The notes under the pieces are model-generated. The model made no database searches, had not been told where the DNA came from, and was given only the letters and a program-made list of their open reading frames with translations. DNA of 25,850 bases, taken from CAZKFN01 sp964552035. GTDB lineage: Bacteria > Bacteroidota > Bacteroidia > Flavobacteriales_E > Vicingaceae. Below, one piece after another: positions 15,311 through 23,500 of this stretch; within the stretch, counting starts at the first letter, position 1; each line of letters begins with the position of its first letter. A program made the translations under genes and the position numbers. The DNA is taken from NCBI GenBank assembly GCA_964552035.1, contig CAZKFN010000025.1:1-25850 (forward strand). The letters are read 5' to 3'.

Positions 15311-15334
15311 GTCGTACAGCTACTTTTGTTACAT
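15289..15334 (-). promoter_or_regulatory. shared 19-bp operator plus -7-like element upstream of the rhodanese operon
   Basis: The 19-bp block at 15316-15334 is identical to that at 13508-13526. On the minus strand it is followed after exactly 19 nt by GAATTTTG (15296-15289), again one mismatch from TAnnTTTG at the same base (G in place of T). The leader to the rhodanese ATG at 15214 would be about 70 nt. The sequence between the two elements differs from the other copy, so the repeat is not simply part of a longer duplication. Confidence 0.58.
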
Positions 15335-15411
15335 TGGAAGATTAGGGATATGAAAAAAAAGAGAAAAAGGAAATTAAGAAAAGGAGGTCAAATTTAGGTG
15401 TAGTATAGAAC

Positions 15412-15488
15412 TGCGAATTACGAACCTATAATTTTCTTGATATGAAAATGAAGCAAAGGAATAAATCCTCTTTTATTCGTAATTCGCA
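15412..15488. repeat. 13-bp perfect inverted repeat with 51-bp spacer
   Basis: TGCGAATTACGAA (15412-15424) and TTCGTAATTCGCA (15476-15488) are exact reverse complements, separated by 51 bp. The unit begins 16 bp after the dps stop codon, but neither strand shows a T-run directly after the second arm, so it is not a standard terminator. A small dispersed intergenic repeat or MITE-like unit is the likeliest reading. Confidence 0.55.
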
Positions 15489-15503
15489 ATTAAATATTCT
15501 CTA

Positions 15504-15980
15504 TTACTTATTTAAGAATGCAGCATACATCCAAACTAGTTTCTCTTGTGTGCTAATATAATCACTCATAAGTGCATTAGTACCTTCATCGTTCACATCA
15601 TCAGATATAGAAAGAAGTTCCCTTTGTAAAGTAATAATGGTTTTAAGAGAAGATAATATATTTTCCGATGCTTGAATGCCGTCAGTAATATAAGCACTTT
15701 CTTTTACCTCAGACATTTTAAGATATTTTGAATAATTATGTTCAGGAATTGCCCCAAGGGTCAGCATTCGCTCCGCTATTTCATCAATTTTTATAAGTAA
15801 ATCATTGTACAGCTCTTCAAATTTTTCATGAAGTTCAAAAAAGAATTCTCCTTTTATATTCCAATGAAAACCTCTAGTATTTTGATAAAAAACGGAATAA
15901 GTTGCAAGCAACTTATTAAGCTTTTCTGATAATTCCTGTATCTTATTATTGTTTAATCCTATTTGATTTCTTTTGTCCAT
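15504..15980 (-). CDS. dps: Dps/ferritin-like DNA-binding protein
   Basis: Dps proteins form 12-subunit shells that oxidise and store iron with hydrogen peroxide and protect DNA under stress. The diagnostic helix is NTRGFHWNIKG followed by FFELHEKFEELYNDLLIKIDEIAER, giving the intersubunit ferroxidase ligands His39, His51, Glu55, Asp66 and Glu70. The 158-residue length is normal. The N-terminus is short with few positive charges, so DNA binding is not certain. The start is the ATG at 15980. It stands alone on the minus strand, upstream of the sulfur block, and is separated from it by the 13-bp inverted repeat. I found no good TAnnTTTG promoter in the 189 bp towards cvpA. Confidence 0.9.
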   Translation of the reverse strand: MDKRNQIGLNNNKIQELSEKLNKLLATYSVFYQNTRGFHWNIKGEFFFELHEKFEELYNDLLIKIDEIAERMLTLGAIPEHNYSKYLKMSEVKESAYITDGIQASENILSSLKTIITLQRELLSISDDVNDEGTNALMSDYISTQEKLVWMYAAFLNK

Positions 15981-16169
15981 CTTTTCTAATTTTTTGTATT
16001 ATTAAATATAAGCATTACTACATCTTCACTATATAACAAGTATCACACAGAGAAGTTTTTTAACTTATTAATGATTTTTTTATCATCTATGTACAGAAAA
16101 CAAAAAGCTTACCAAATACTAAGGTGAAGTTATATCAATTTTTAGACTAACTCTAACTTTATTTGTATT

Positions 16170-16706
16170 CTAACTATCTTCTCCGTTAGGAAAAATAATG
16201 ACATCTGTTGGTACTTCCTCAATAGAGAAGTTTTTTAACAAGGGAATTAGTGGTTTGGTAATGGTTATAAGTGGTTGATAAATCAAGGAATCTTCTTCAA
16301 AGTTTTTTTCATAAAATTTAAATTTTTGATTGAGGATTCCAAATATGTGGAGAAAAATACTCAATATTATGGCATATTTCAACATTCCAAATAGTAAACC
16401 TAATATTCGATTAACCAAACCTAAAGCAACAACTTTTAACAGCTTATCTAAAAATCTTGATAGAATAGAAACTCCTATGATAATGAATAAAAAAGTAATT
16501 ATAAAGCTTGATAATCCAATCCATTGTTGAGGAATATCAACATATTGCACTAAATAACCAGCTGTAAAATAAGAAAACTTTAAGGCTCCATATATCCCTA
16601 AAGCTAGGGAAACAAGAGAAGAAAGCTCTAATATTAACCCTTTTTTAAAACCCATAAAAGCTCCCCAAATTAGGGGAATTGCCAATAAAATATCTATATA
16701 ATCCAT
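16170..16706 (-). CDS. CvpA family membrane protein
   Basis: This inner-membrane protein has four predicted helices. The CvpA domain covers residues about 5-150: MDYIDILLAIPLIWGAFMGF, then KKGLILELSSLVSLALGIYGA, a central long helix pair, and VNRILGLLFGMLKYAIILSI. The family is named after E. coli CvpA, required for colicin V production. Its general role is unclear, with links to envelope stress and cell-wall integrity. The 178-residue length with a short polar C-terminal tail (EEVPTDVIIFPNGEDS) is usual for Bacteroidota. The start is the ATG at 16706. A 6-bp AAGTTA/TAACTT inverted repeat (about 16130-16162) after the stop could serve as a weak terminator. In many Bacteroidota cvpA lies near pheS, as here. 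Confidence 0.88.
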   Translation of the reverse strand: MDYIDILLAIPLIWGAFMGFKKGLILELSSLVSLALGIYGALKFSYFTAGYLVQYVDIPQQWIGLSSFIITFLFIIIGVSILSRFLDKLLKVVALGLVNRILGLLFGMLKYAIILSIFLHIFGILNQKFKFYEKNFEEDSLIYQPLITITKPLIPLLKNFSIEEVPTDVIIFPNGEDS

Positions 16707-17027
16707 TCTTTAAAAAGCTGCTGCTAAAGTATTAAAATATTTTTCACTTTTTAGCAAGTTGAAAAAGCTTCTAACTTTAGTTAAGTTATTATTTTAAAAT
16801 TATGAACGAGGATAAGTTAGTCAATAATAGGAATGCCTCTTTGATAAATCAACTAAAGAAGAAAAAACTATAGTTTGGGAAGTGAAAGCAAGTTGTTTTA
16901 AAAGCAGTAAATTTAGTATTTCCATAATACCTAAAGCTCTAATCTCTATGCTTGTTTTTATTAATAATTCAGCGTAGAAACAGGAGATTTTATCTTTCGC
17001 TTCTAATGATTGCTTAAATTTGCCCTC
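16707..17027. other. 321-bp intergenic region without a supported gene
   Basis: No supported gene lies here. A small inverted repeat TAACTT/AAGTTA (16772-16777 and 16783-16788, loop TAGTT) is present. TAAATTTG (17015-17022, plus strand) matches the -7 consensus and would give a leaderless or nearly leaderless transcript for the gene at 17028. A minus-strand frame at 16821-17045 and a 23-codon plus-strand frame at 16802 show no family pattern and I treat both as chance. Confidence 0.5.
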
Positions 17028-17381
17028 ATGGAAATCGAATTTCAAAAGAAGTGGGATAAACTCAAAAGGGTTTTAGATAAGCGTTTTGATAACGACTTAG
17101 ATTCTCAGGCTATACTTTTCCTCATTGGACTTCAAGAACTTGGACTAAATATAGAAAAACTCACTAAAGACCAAAAAGTTGATGTAATGCATATTGCTGT
17201 TTGTGCTATTCTAGAGCCTTATGGATATTATGAATATGAAGGAAGAGATAAGGATGATTGGCCACATTGGAAAGCTACAAAAAAGCTACCCAGACTTAAT
17301 CAAAGAGAACAAGAACGATTAATTAAAGAAAGTATCCTTCATTATTTAGAAGACCATAGTGAAATCTTAGCTAATTCCTGA
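17028..17381 (+). CDS. conserved hypothetical protein (Bacteroidota)
   Basis: This 117-residue soluble protein belongs to a conserved Bacteroidota family of unknown function. No catalytic motif is apparent. Recognisable blocks are QKKWDKLKRVLDKRF, QAILFLIGLQELG, VDVMHIAVCAILEPYGYYEY and GRDKDDWPHWKATKKLP, followed by a charged C-terminal helix. The frame is open from a TTG at 17010, but the ATG at 17028 starts exactly at MEIEFQKKW, the form I expect for the family. The last 11 bases overlap the end of the convergent lipoprotein gene. Its position before the peptidylprolyl isomerase and pheS does not indicate a job. Confidence 0.8.
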   Translation: MEIEFQKKWDKLKRVLDKRFDNDLDSQAILFLIGLQELGLNIEKLTKDQKVDVMHIAVCAILEPYGYYEYEGRDKDDWPHWKATKKLPRLNQREQERLIKESILHYLEDHSEILANS

Positions 17382-17733
17382 TGACTAAAGTTCGTCTTAA
17401 CAAGTTTTCTTTTCCTCTCCCTCTCTTCATTTCAACCAATACAGCCATAGAGTCTTCAATTACGGTAGAGCTCTTATTTTTATAAGCTGTAATTTGAATA
17501 ATTGCAGTATTCTTAAAATTAAATTTCACAATACCATCTGCATCCGTTGCTCCTTCTTGTAGAATCTTTTCATTAATCGTTCCGAAATTAGCATCATCAA
17601 CGCTTACGACAACCCAAGCATCTTTAACTCCTAAGCCTATTTTATTCACTACTGTCACCTCAAGAGCTGGAGATACTTCCTTCTTGCAAGAAATTAATGA
17701 AATTGCAATAAAAAATATCCCTATTATTCGCAT
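17371..17733 (-). CDS. small lipoprotein with carboxypeptidase-regulatory-like beta-sandwich
   Basis: This is an envelope lipoprotein: MRIIGIFFIAISLISCKK is a compact signal with lipobox SLISC. An earlier in-frame ATG at 17757 would add MGKNRKNI and is also possible. The mature part (about 100 residues) looks like one Ig-like carboxypeptidase-regulatory or CNA-B type domain. LEVTVVNKIGLGVKDAWVVV opens it, a GATDADGIVKFNF turn is characteristic, and IQITAYKN follows. No catalytic residues are visible; the domain probably binds or spaces. It overlaps the convergent gene at 17371-17381. A TAAATTTG element on the minus strand (17785-17778) may be its promoter. The function is unknown. Confidence 0.72.
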   Translation of the reverse strand: MRIIGIFFIAISLISCKKEVSPALEVTVVNKIGLGVKDAWVVVSVDDANFGTINEKILQEGATDADGIVKFNFKNTAIIQITAYKNKSSTVIEDSMAVLVEMKRGRGKENLLRRTLVIRN

Positions 17734-17744
17734 TATATTTTTCC

Positions 17745-17752
17745 TATTTTTG
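17745..17752 (+). promoter_or_regulatory. possible -7 element (TATTTTTG) for the ppi-pheS transcript
   Basis: TATTTTTG matches TAnnTTTG and lies 41 bp upstream of the cyclophilin TTG start. No -33 TTG is seen at normal spacing, and the element overlaps the 5' end of the divergent lipoprotein's longer frame, so support is limited. Confidence 0.3.
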
Positions 17753-17793
17753 CCCATAGCTTTGTATTTGACTTTTACAAATTTAGTTATATT

Positions 17794-18447
17794 TTGAAAA
17801 ACTTAGCCTATCTTTTCTTTTGTTGCCTTATTTTTTCTTTTAATGGCCTCTATTCCCAAGAAAGAGTGTTAATCCAAACCAGTTTGGGTGATATTGAAGT
17901 TCTGCTTTATAAGGAAACGCCAAAGCATAAAGATAACTTTATTAAGCTTGCTGAAGAAGGTTTTTACGATAGTACTATTTTTCATAGAGTAATTAATGAC
18001 TTTATGATTCAAGGGGGCGATCCTCAATCTCATCCATCTTCCACAACGGGGATGATTGGGAATGGAGGTCCTGGATATACATTAGAAAATGAAATCAACA
18101 ATCAATTTATTCACAAAAAGGGAGCTTTAGCCGCGGCAAGACAAGGAGATGTAACCAACCCAACAAAAAGAAGCTCCGGCTCACAGTTTTATATTGTAGA
18201 AGGTCAAAAGTTTCTGAGAAAATATATGAGTAGGTTTGAAGAAAATAGGGGAAAACCATACACTATGGAAGAGTTAAATATCTACGAAACCATAGGAGGA
18301 ACCCCTCATTTAGACGGGGAATATACTATTTTTGGGGAGGTCACCAAAGGAATAGAAATTGTAGAAAAAATATCTGATATGCCCACTTCCAATGAAGACC
18401 GGCCATTAGAAGATATTTATATCATCAAAATGAAGGTATTAAAATAA
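17794..18447 (+). CDS. secreted cyclophilin-type peptidylprolyl isomerase
   Basis: This is a peptidyl-prolyl cis-trans isomerase of the cyclophilin family, exported by a signal peptide (residues 1-22, ending FNGLYSQ). Core motifs are IFHRVINDFMIQGGDP (catalytic Arg65), SSGSQFYIVEG and DGEYTIFGEVTKG. A roughly 35-residue insertion (FLRKYMSRFEENRGKPYTMEELN) before the last strands is common in Bacteroidota members, giving 217 residues. The start codon is TTG at 17794; no in-frame ATG lies just upstream, and the TTG gives a full signal peptide. The TAA stop shares its final A with the pheS ATG (TAATG), so the two are probably coupled. It likely assists folding of envelope proteins. Confidence 0.92.
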   Translation: MKNLAYLFFCCLIFSFNGLYSQERVLIQTSLGDIEVLLYKETPKHKDNFIKLAEEGFYDSTIFHRVINDFMIQGGDPQSHPSSTTGMIGNGGPGYTLENEINNQFIHKKGALAAARQGDVTNPTKRSSGSQFYIVEGQKFLRKYMSRFEENRGKPYTMEELNIYETIGGTPHLDGEYTIFGEVTKGIEIVEKISDMPTSNEDRPLEDIYIIKMKVLK

Positions 18448-19469
18448 TGTTAGAAAAAGCAAAAGCACTTTTAGAGGATACTAAAAAATTCTCTTCGTTT
18501 AAAGCGGAAGAAATTGAAGCTTTTAGAATTAAAATATTAGGCAGTAAAGGAGAGCTAAAAAAGCTTTTTACGGAATTTAAAAGTATTCCTAATGAAGACA
18601 AAAAGGAATTTGGCGCTTTATTAAACGAATTAAAAAATGCTGCTCAATCAAAGATTAATGAATTAAAAGCAGCTCTTGAAAATAGGGCTACCGCTGCGGC
18701 AGATAATATTGATCTCAGCCGCCCCGTTAATGCAGATGAATTGGGGAGTAGACATCCTATTTCCATTGTGAAAAATGAAATCATAGCAATTTTTTCTCGT
18801 ATTGGTTTTCAAGTCTCTGAAGGACCAGAAATTGAAGATGATTGGCATAACTTTTCTGCTTTAAATTTCCCTCCTGAGCATCCTGCTAGAGATATGCAAG
18901 ACACTTTCTTTGTTGGAAAGGATCCAGATATTGCTTTGAGAACCCACACCTCATCGGTACAAGTTCGAGTAATGGAAAACTCAAAACCTCCAATACGCAC
19001 TATTTCTCCAGGAAGGGTCTATAGAAATGAGGCGATTTCTGCTCGTGCACATTGCTTTTTTCATCAGGTGGAAGGTTTATACATCGATAAAAATGTGTCT
19101 TTTGCAGACCTTAAGCAAACCCTGCTTTACTTTGCTCAAGAAATCTTTGGAGAAAGTACTAAAATACGTTTAAGACCTTCTTATTTCCCTTTTACTGAGC
19201 CCAGTGCTGAAATGGATATTTCTTGCTCACTTTGCGATGCTAAGGGCTGTAATGTATGTAAGCACACCGGTTTCCTAGAAATCCTAGGTTGTGGCATGGT
19301 GGACCCTAATGTTTTAGAAAACTGTGGAATTGATTCTAAGATATATAGTGGTTATGCTTTTGGAATGGGTATAGAGCGTATTGCTCAACTCAAATACAAT
19401 GTAGATGATTTGCGTTTATATTCAGAAAACGACAAGGAATTTTTAAGTCAATTTAAATCAGAAATCTAA
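18447..19469 (+). CDS. pheS: phenylalanine-tRNA ligase alpha subunit
   Basis: This is the catalytic alpha subunit of the class II phenylalanyl-tRNA synthetase. The N-terminal ~85 residues form the coiled-coil tRNA-binding arm. Class II motif 2 is in RTISPGRVYRNEAISARAHC with FFHQVEGL (residues about 184-211), and motif 3 is GYAFGMGIERIAQL (302-315). TEPSAEMDISC leads into a four-cysteine knuckle (Cys260, 263, 268, 271) seen in many bacterial PheS proteins. The 340-residue length is normal. The beta subunit (pheT) is not in this window, so the subunit genes are unlinked, as usual in Bacteroidota. The stop codon ends at 19469, exactly adjacent to the end of the convergent lspA gene. Confidence 0.97.
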   Translation: MLEKAKALLEDTKKFSSFKAEEIEAFRIKILGSKGELKKLFTEFKSIPNEDKKEFGALLNELKNAAQSKINELKAALENRATAAADNIDLSRPVNADELGSRHPISIVKNEIIAIFSRIGFQVSEGPEIEDDWHNFSALNFPPEHPARDMQDTFFVGKDPDIALRTHTSSVQVRVMENSKPPIRTISPGRVYRNEAISARAHCFFHQVEGLYIDKNVSFADLKQTLLYFAQEIFGESTKIRLRPSYFPFTEPSAEMDISCSLCDAKGCNVCKHTGFLEILGCGMVDPNVLENCGIDSKIYSGYAFGMGIERIAQLKYNVDDLRLYSENDKEFLSQFKSEI

Positions 19470-20096
19470 CTATTCAATATGTTCCTTAAAGAAGCTCCTA
19501 TGAAACAATAAAATAGAGGCTACTCCTATGGTTATAGCACTATCGGCAATGTTAAATACCGGCCTAAAGAAAATAAAGTAATCTCCTCCTTTAAAGGGGA
19601 TCCAATCAGGCAAAACTCCCTGATAAAGGGGAAAGTATAACATATCAACTACTTTACCGTGTAACAAAGGAGCATAACCTCCTCCTTCGGGAAATAAAGT
19701 TGCTAGCTGATAATAACTTTCACTAAATATTTTCCCATAAAATACGCTGTCTATAATGTTTCCCATTGCCCCAGCAAGGATAAGGGCTCCGCTGACCATA
19801 AGTCCTTTAGATGCCCCCTTTTTAGGTAAGGAAAATAAATACCAAGAGATTAAACCTACAGCTATAATTCGGAATACACTAAGGATTATTTTCCCATATT
19901 CCCCAGCGATTTCCATACCGAAGGCCATGCCATTATTTTCTGTAAAATGGAGGACAAACCAATTTCCAAAAACAGAGATTTCTTCTCCAATTTGCATGTT
20001 TAACTTTACCCAAAACTTGGAAGCTTGGTCAATAAATAAAACCGCTAATATGACCATTAGCGGTAAAAAATAAGGTTTAGACGTTATTTTACTCAT
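19470..20096 (-). CDS. lspA: signal peptidase II (lipoprotein signal peptidase)
   Basis: LspA is an inner-membrane aspartic protease that cleaves the signal peptide from prolipoproteins, of which this window encodes several. Four helices are visible. The motifs are FIDQASKFWV, FTENNGMAFGM, AGAMGNIIDSVFYG (catalytic Asp116) and FNIADSAITIG (catalytic Asp185). A Bacteroidota-type insertion between the third and fourth helices (about residues 124-165, containing HGKVVDMLYFPLY) raises the length to 208. The ATG at 20096 is 16 bp after the traR stop, consistent with an ileS-traR-lspA operon. A 9-bp perfect hairpin lies inside codons 11-19. The gene ends exactly at the pheS stop, leaving no room for a separate terminator. 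Confidence 0.96.
   Translation of the reverse strand: MSKITSKPYFLPLMVILAVLFIDQASKFWVKLNMQIGEEISVFGNWFVLHFTENNGMAFGMEIAGEYGKIILSVFRIIAVGLISWYLFSLPKKGASKGLMVSGALILAGAMGNIIDSVFYGKIFSESYYQLATLFPEGGGYAPLLHGKVVDMLYFPLYQGVLPDWIPFKGGDYFIFFRPVFNIADSAITIGVASILLFHRSFFKEHIE
20041..20064 (-). other. 9-bp perfect hairpin inside the 5' end of lspA
   Basis: ACCGCTAAT (20041-20049) and ATTAGCGGT (20056-20064) are exact reverse complements around a 6-nt loop. On the lspA strand the second arm is followed by TTTATTTATT, which resembles an intrinsic terminator. It overlaps codons for LPLMVILAV, so it may act as an attenuator or arise from codon choice. Confidence 0.4.
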
Positions 20097-20112
20097 CAGT
20101 TGTCTTTAGGAA

Positions 20113-20505
20113 TTAGCTCATAGCCTCTTTTGCTTCAATAGTCAATGTAGCATGAGGAACTGCTCTAAGCCTTTCTTTTGGGATAAGATTTCCCGTTACT
20201 CGACAAACACCATAGGTCTTGTTGCTAATTCTTGTCAAGGCATTTTCTAAGTGTGTAATAAATTTCTCTTGACGAATAGCTAGCTGAGAAACTTCTTCTC
20301 TGGATAGGGTATTTGAACCATCTTCCATCATTTTAAAGGAAGGTGAAGTATCTTCCGTACCATGATCATCTTTGTAAGATAATGTTGCTCTTAACCCATC
20401 TAAATCTTTTCTAGCTTCATCCAGCTTAGCATTAATCAACTCTCTAAACTCTTGTAATTCTTTTTCTGAATAACGTTTTTTCTCTTTCTTCTCTGCCATA
20501 TTCAT
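20113..20505 (-). CDS. TraR/DksA family protein without zinc-finger cysteines
   Basis: This is a 130-residue DksA/TraR-like regulator that would bind the RNA polymerase secondary channel. The N-terminal half is a charged coiled coil (residues about 10-95). The C-terminal motif YGVCRVTGNLIPKERLRAVP with HATLTIEAK is the zinc-finger region. Only one of the four zinc cysteines remains (in GVCRVTG), as is common in Bacteroidota members. The acidic coiled-coil tip probably falls in the DDHGTEDTSPSF segment. The starts at 20505 (MNMAEKK) and 20499 (MAEKK) are both possible. It begins 6 bp after the ileS stop and precedes lspA, a gene order frequent in Bacteroidota. Its targets are unknown. Confidence 0.88.
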   Translation of the reverse strand: MNMAEKKEKKRYSEKELQEFRELINAKLDEARKDLDGLRATLSYKDDHGTEDTSPSFKMMEDGSNTLSREEVSQLAIRQEKFITHLENALTRISNKTYGVCRVTGNLIPKERLRAVPHATLTIEAKEAMS

Positions 20506-20511
20506 TTCATT

Positions 20512-23500
20512 TTAAGCCAAACTCAAAGACAAATTGGTCTTTAGGTTTTGGTCAATTTCTAAAATATAAACTTTCTCTTCTTTTATTTCATCTACAATTT
20601 CTAAAAGATTCGCTAAGGTTTCTGAACAAATATAATGTTTATTGTCTTCAATTGCTTCATTTATTCCTTTTTGAGATTGAATTTTTAACTTTATTTTGTC
20701 CGTAACCTCCAAACCTGCTTCTTTCCTATAGTTTTGTATTCTATTTACAATCTCTCTAGCAATTCCTTCACGAAGTAATTTTTCTGTTAAAGTAATGTCT
20801 AAAGCTACTGTATATACACCTTCTGTAGCTACCAACCAGCCGGGAATATCTTCAGAGGTTATTTCTACATCATCTAATTCAATTTGAATTTCTCTTTCTG
20901 CAATTGAAAGTTTAATGTTTCCCTTATTTTCTAAAAATGCTATTTGCTCTTGATTCATTTGTATCACTGCATCAGCAACTTGCTTCATTGATTTTCCAAA
21001 CTTGGGCCCTAACTTTTTAAAGTCTGGTTTTACTTTCTTAACCAAAACTCCTGTTGTGTCTTCTAAGTATTCTAATTTTTTGACGTTTACTTCGGAGAGG
21101 ATTAAATCTTCTACATCTTCTAACTGACGTTTAAATTTAGGGTCTAAAATAGGAACCATCATTTTTTGTAAAGGTTGGCGAACTCTTAAAGATTCCTTTT
21201 TACGAATGGCTAAAACCATGGAAGATAACTTTTGAGCAATTTCCATACGCTCTTCTAAATCCACATCAATATAGGACGTATTCAATTGACCAAAATCTGC
21301 CAAATGGACGGAAGGATGAGCTTCTTTGGCGCTAACGGCATTTAAATCTTGGTATAAATTATCCATATAAAATGGAGCAATAGGAGCGGAAAGCTTGGCA
21401 ACATTTAACAAACAAGTATATAAGGTTTGATAAGCTGAGATTTTATCCTTAGTGTAATCTCCTTTCCAAAATCTTCTACGAGACAATCTCACATACCAGT
21501 TGCTTAACTGATCTATTGTAAAATCTTGTATTAATCGAGCAGCTCTCGTTGGTTCGTAGTCTTCTAAAGATTCATCCACCGCCTTTATTAAAGAATTTAG
21601 TTTAGAGAGTATCCAACGGTCTATTTCTGGTCTTTCATTATAGGGAACTTCTTCTTCTTGATATGAAAAATCATCGATATTCGCATACAGTGCAAAGAAA
21701 TTATAGGTATTATATAAAGTGCCAAAAAATTTACGTTGAACCTCCTTAATCCCTTCCTCATCAAACTTTAAGTTGTCCCAAGGTTGGGCATTAGATATCA
21801 TATACCAACGCGTAGCATCTGGTCCATACTTTTCCAAAATCTCAAATGGATCTACAGCATTCCCAAGGCGTTTAGACATTTTATGTCCATTTTTATCCAA
21901 CACCAAACCGTTGGATACTACATTTTTATATGCTACAGAATCAAAACACATACTCGCAATGGCATGAAGAGTAAAAAACCAGCCTCTAGTTTGATCTACA
22001 CCTTCTGCAATAAAATCTGCAGGGAAAAAGATGTTGTTTTCTATTAACTCCTTATTTTCAAAAGGATAATGCCATTGAGCATAAGGCATAGAGCCAGAAT
22101 CAAACCAAACATCAATAAGGTCAGCTTCCCTTTTCATTGGTTTGCCAGAAGGGGAAACTAAGATTATATCATCTACAAATGGTCTATGGAAATCAAAAGT
22201 TTCATAATTCCTTTCTGACATGTCTCCCAGCGTGAAATCAGCTAATGGATTCTTCTCCATAAACCCTTTTTCAATTGCCTTTTCACATTCCATTTTAAGC
22301 TGTTCTGCTGAACCTATACAGATTTGTTCGGTTTTGTCCTCCGAAGTCCAAATGGGAATAGGAATTCCCCAGTAACGAGAGCGAGAAAGGTTCCAATCTT
22401 GTAAGTTTTCTAACCAATTGCCAAAACGTCCTTTTCCTGTACTTTCTGGCTTCCAGTTTATCGTGTTATTATTGGCAATCAACTCTTCTTTCATAGCTGT
22501 TGTTTTGATAAACCAAGAATCCAAAGGAAAGTATAAAACTGGTTTATCTGTTCTCCAACAATGAGGATAAGAGTGTTCAAACTTTCGAACATCAAAAGCG
22601 CGATTTTCTTCTTTTAACTTAATAGAGATATCAACATCTACTGATCTTTTGGGGGCTTCCCCTGCTTTATAGTATGCATTTTTAACATATCTTCCAGCAA
22701 AGTCACTTACTTCCTTCACAAATTTCCCTTGCTGGTCAACCAAATGTAAAGCTCCAACTCCATTGGCCATAGCTATTCTAAAGTCGTCTGCTCCATAAGA
22801 AGGAGCCAAATGAACAATCCCCGTACCATCTTCAGTAGTTACAAAATCACCTAGTAAAACTTTAAATGCATCTCCTTCTTCAGGTTGTTTATAGGGAAGT
22901 AATTGCTCGTATCGAATTCCCTCTAATTCAGTTCCTTTAAACTCTTCAACTACCTCAAAGGGAATATTTTTATCTTGTTTATAATCTTCAAGAGATAAAT
23001 CTTCATTTTCCTTATTGAACCACTTTAATAACAAATCCTTAGCTAAGACAACTGATATTGGCTTATGGGTGTATTTATTAAAAGTTTTTACTTTGACGTA
23101 GTTAATTTTTGGCCCTACACCCAAAGCCGTATTTGAAGGTAAAGTCCACGGAGTGGTAGTCCATGCTATAAAGAATAAGTCTCCGTGTAAATCATCAAAA
23201 AGAAAATCTGATTTTTTATCTTTTACGACTTTAAACATGGCTGTTGCTGAAGTATCTGTAACATTTCTATAACAACCCGGCTGATTCAATTCATGAGTAC
23301 TTAAGCCTGTACCAGCAGCTGGTGAATAAGGTTGAACCGTATAACCTTTATACATCAATCCTTTATCATAGAGCTTTTGCAATAAGTGCCAAACAGTTTC
23401 TATGTATTTGTTGGTATAGGTAATGTAGGGATTATCCATATCTACCCAATAACCCATTTGTTGCGTTAATTTGTTCCACACATCGGTATAACGCATAACT

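Noticed and set aside
15350..15397. 15-codon highly basic frame (MKKKRKRKLRKGGQI) followed by an AAGGAGG-like Shine-Dalgarno sequence
   Set aside because: Product of an A/G-rich tract; the only start after the AAGGAGG is a GTG followed at once by TAG.
16802..16873. 23-codon plus-strand frame beginning MNEDKLVNNR
   Set aside because: Too short, no family resemblance, no convincing promoter or ribosome-binding site.
16821..17045. 74-codon minus-strand frame overlapping the start of the conserved hypothetical gene
   Set aside because: No recognisable family pattern, low-complexity hydrophobic run, start inside a well-supported gene on the other strand.
20113..20505. Loss of zinc cysteines in the TraR/DksA protein as a novel trait
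   Set aside because: The same CRVTG-type sequence is, as far as I know, usual in Bacteroidota members of this family.
21773..22047. Plus-strand frames opposite ileS
   Set aside because: Shadows of a strongly supported synthetase gene.
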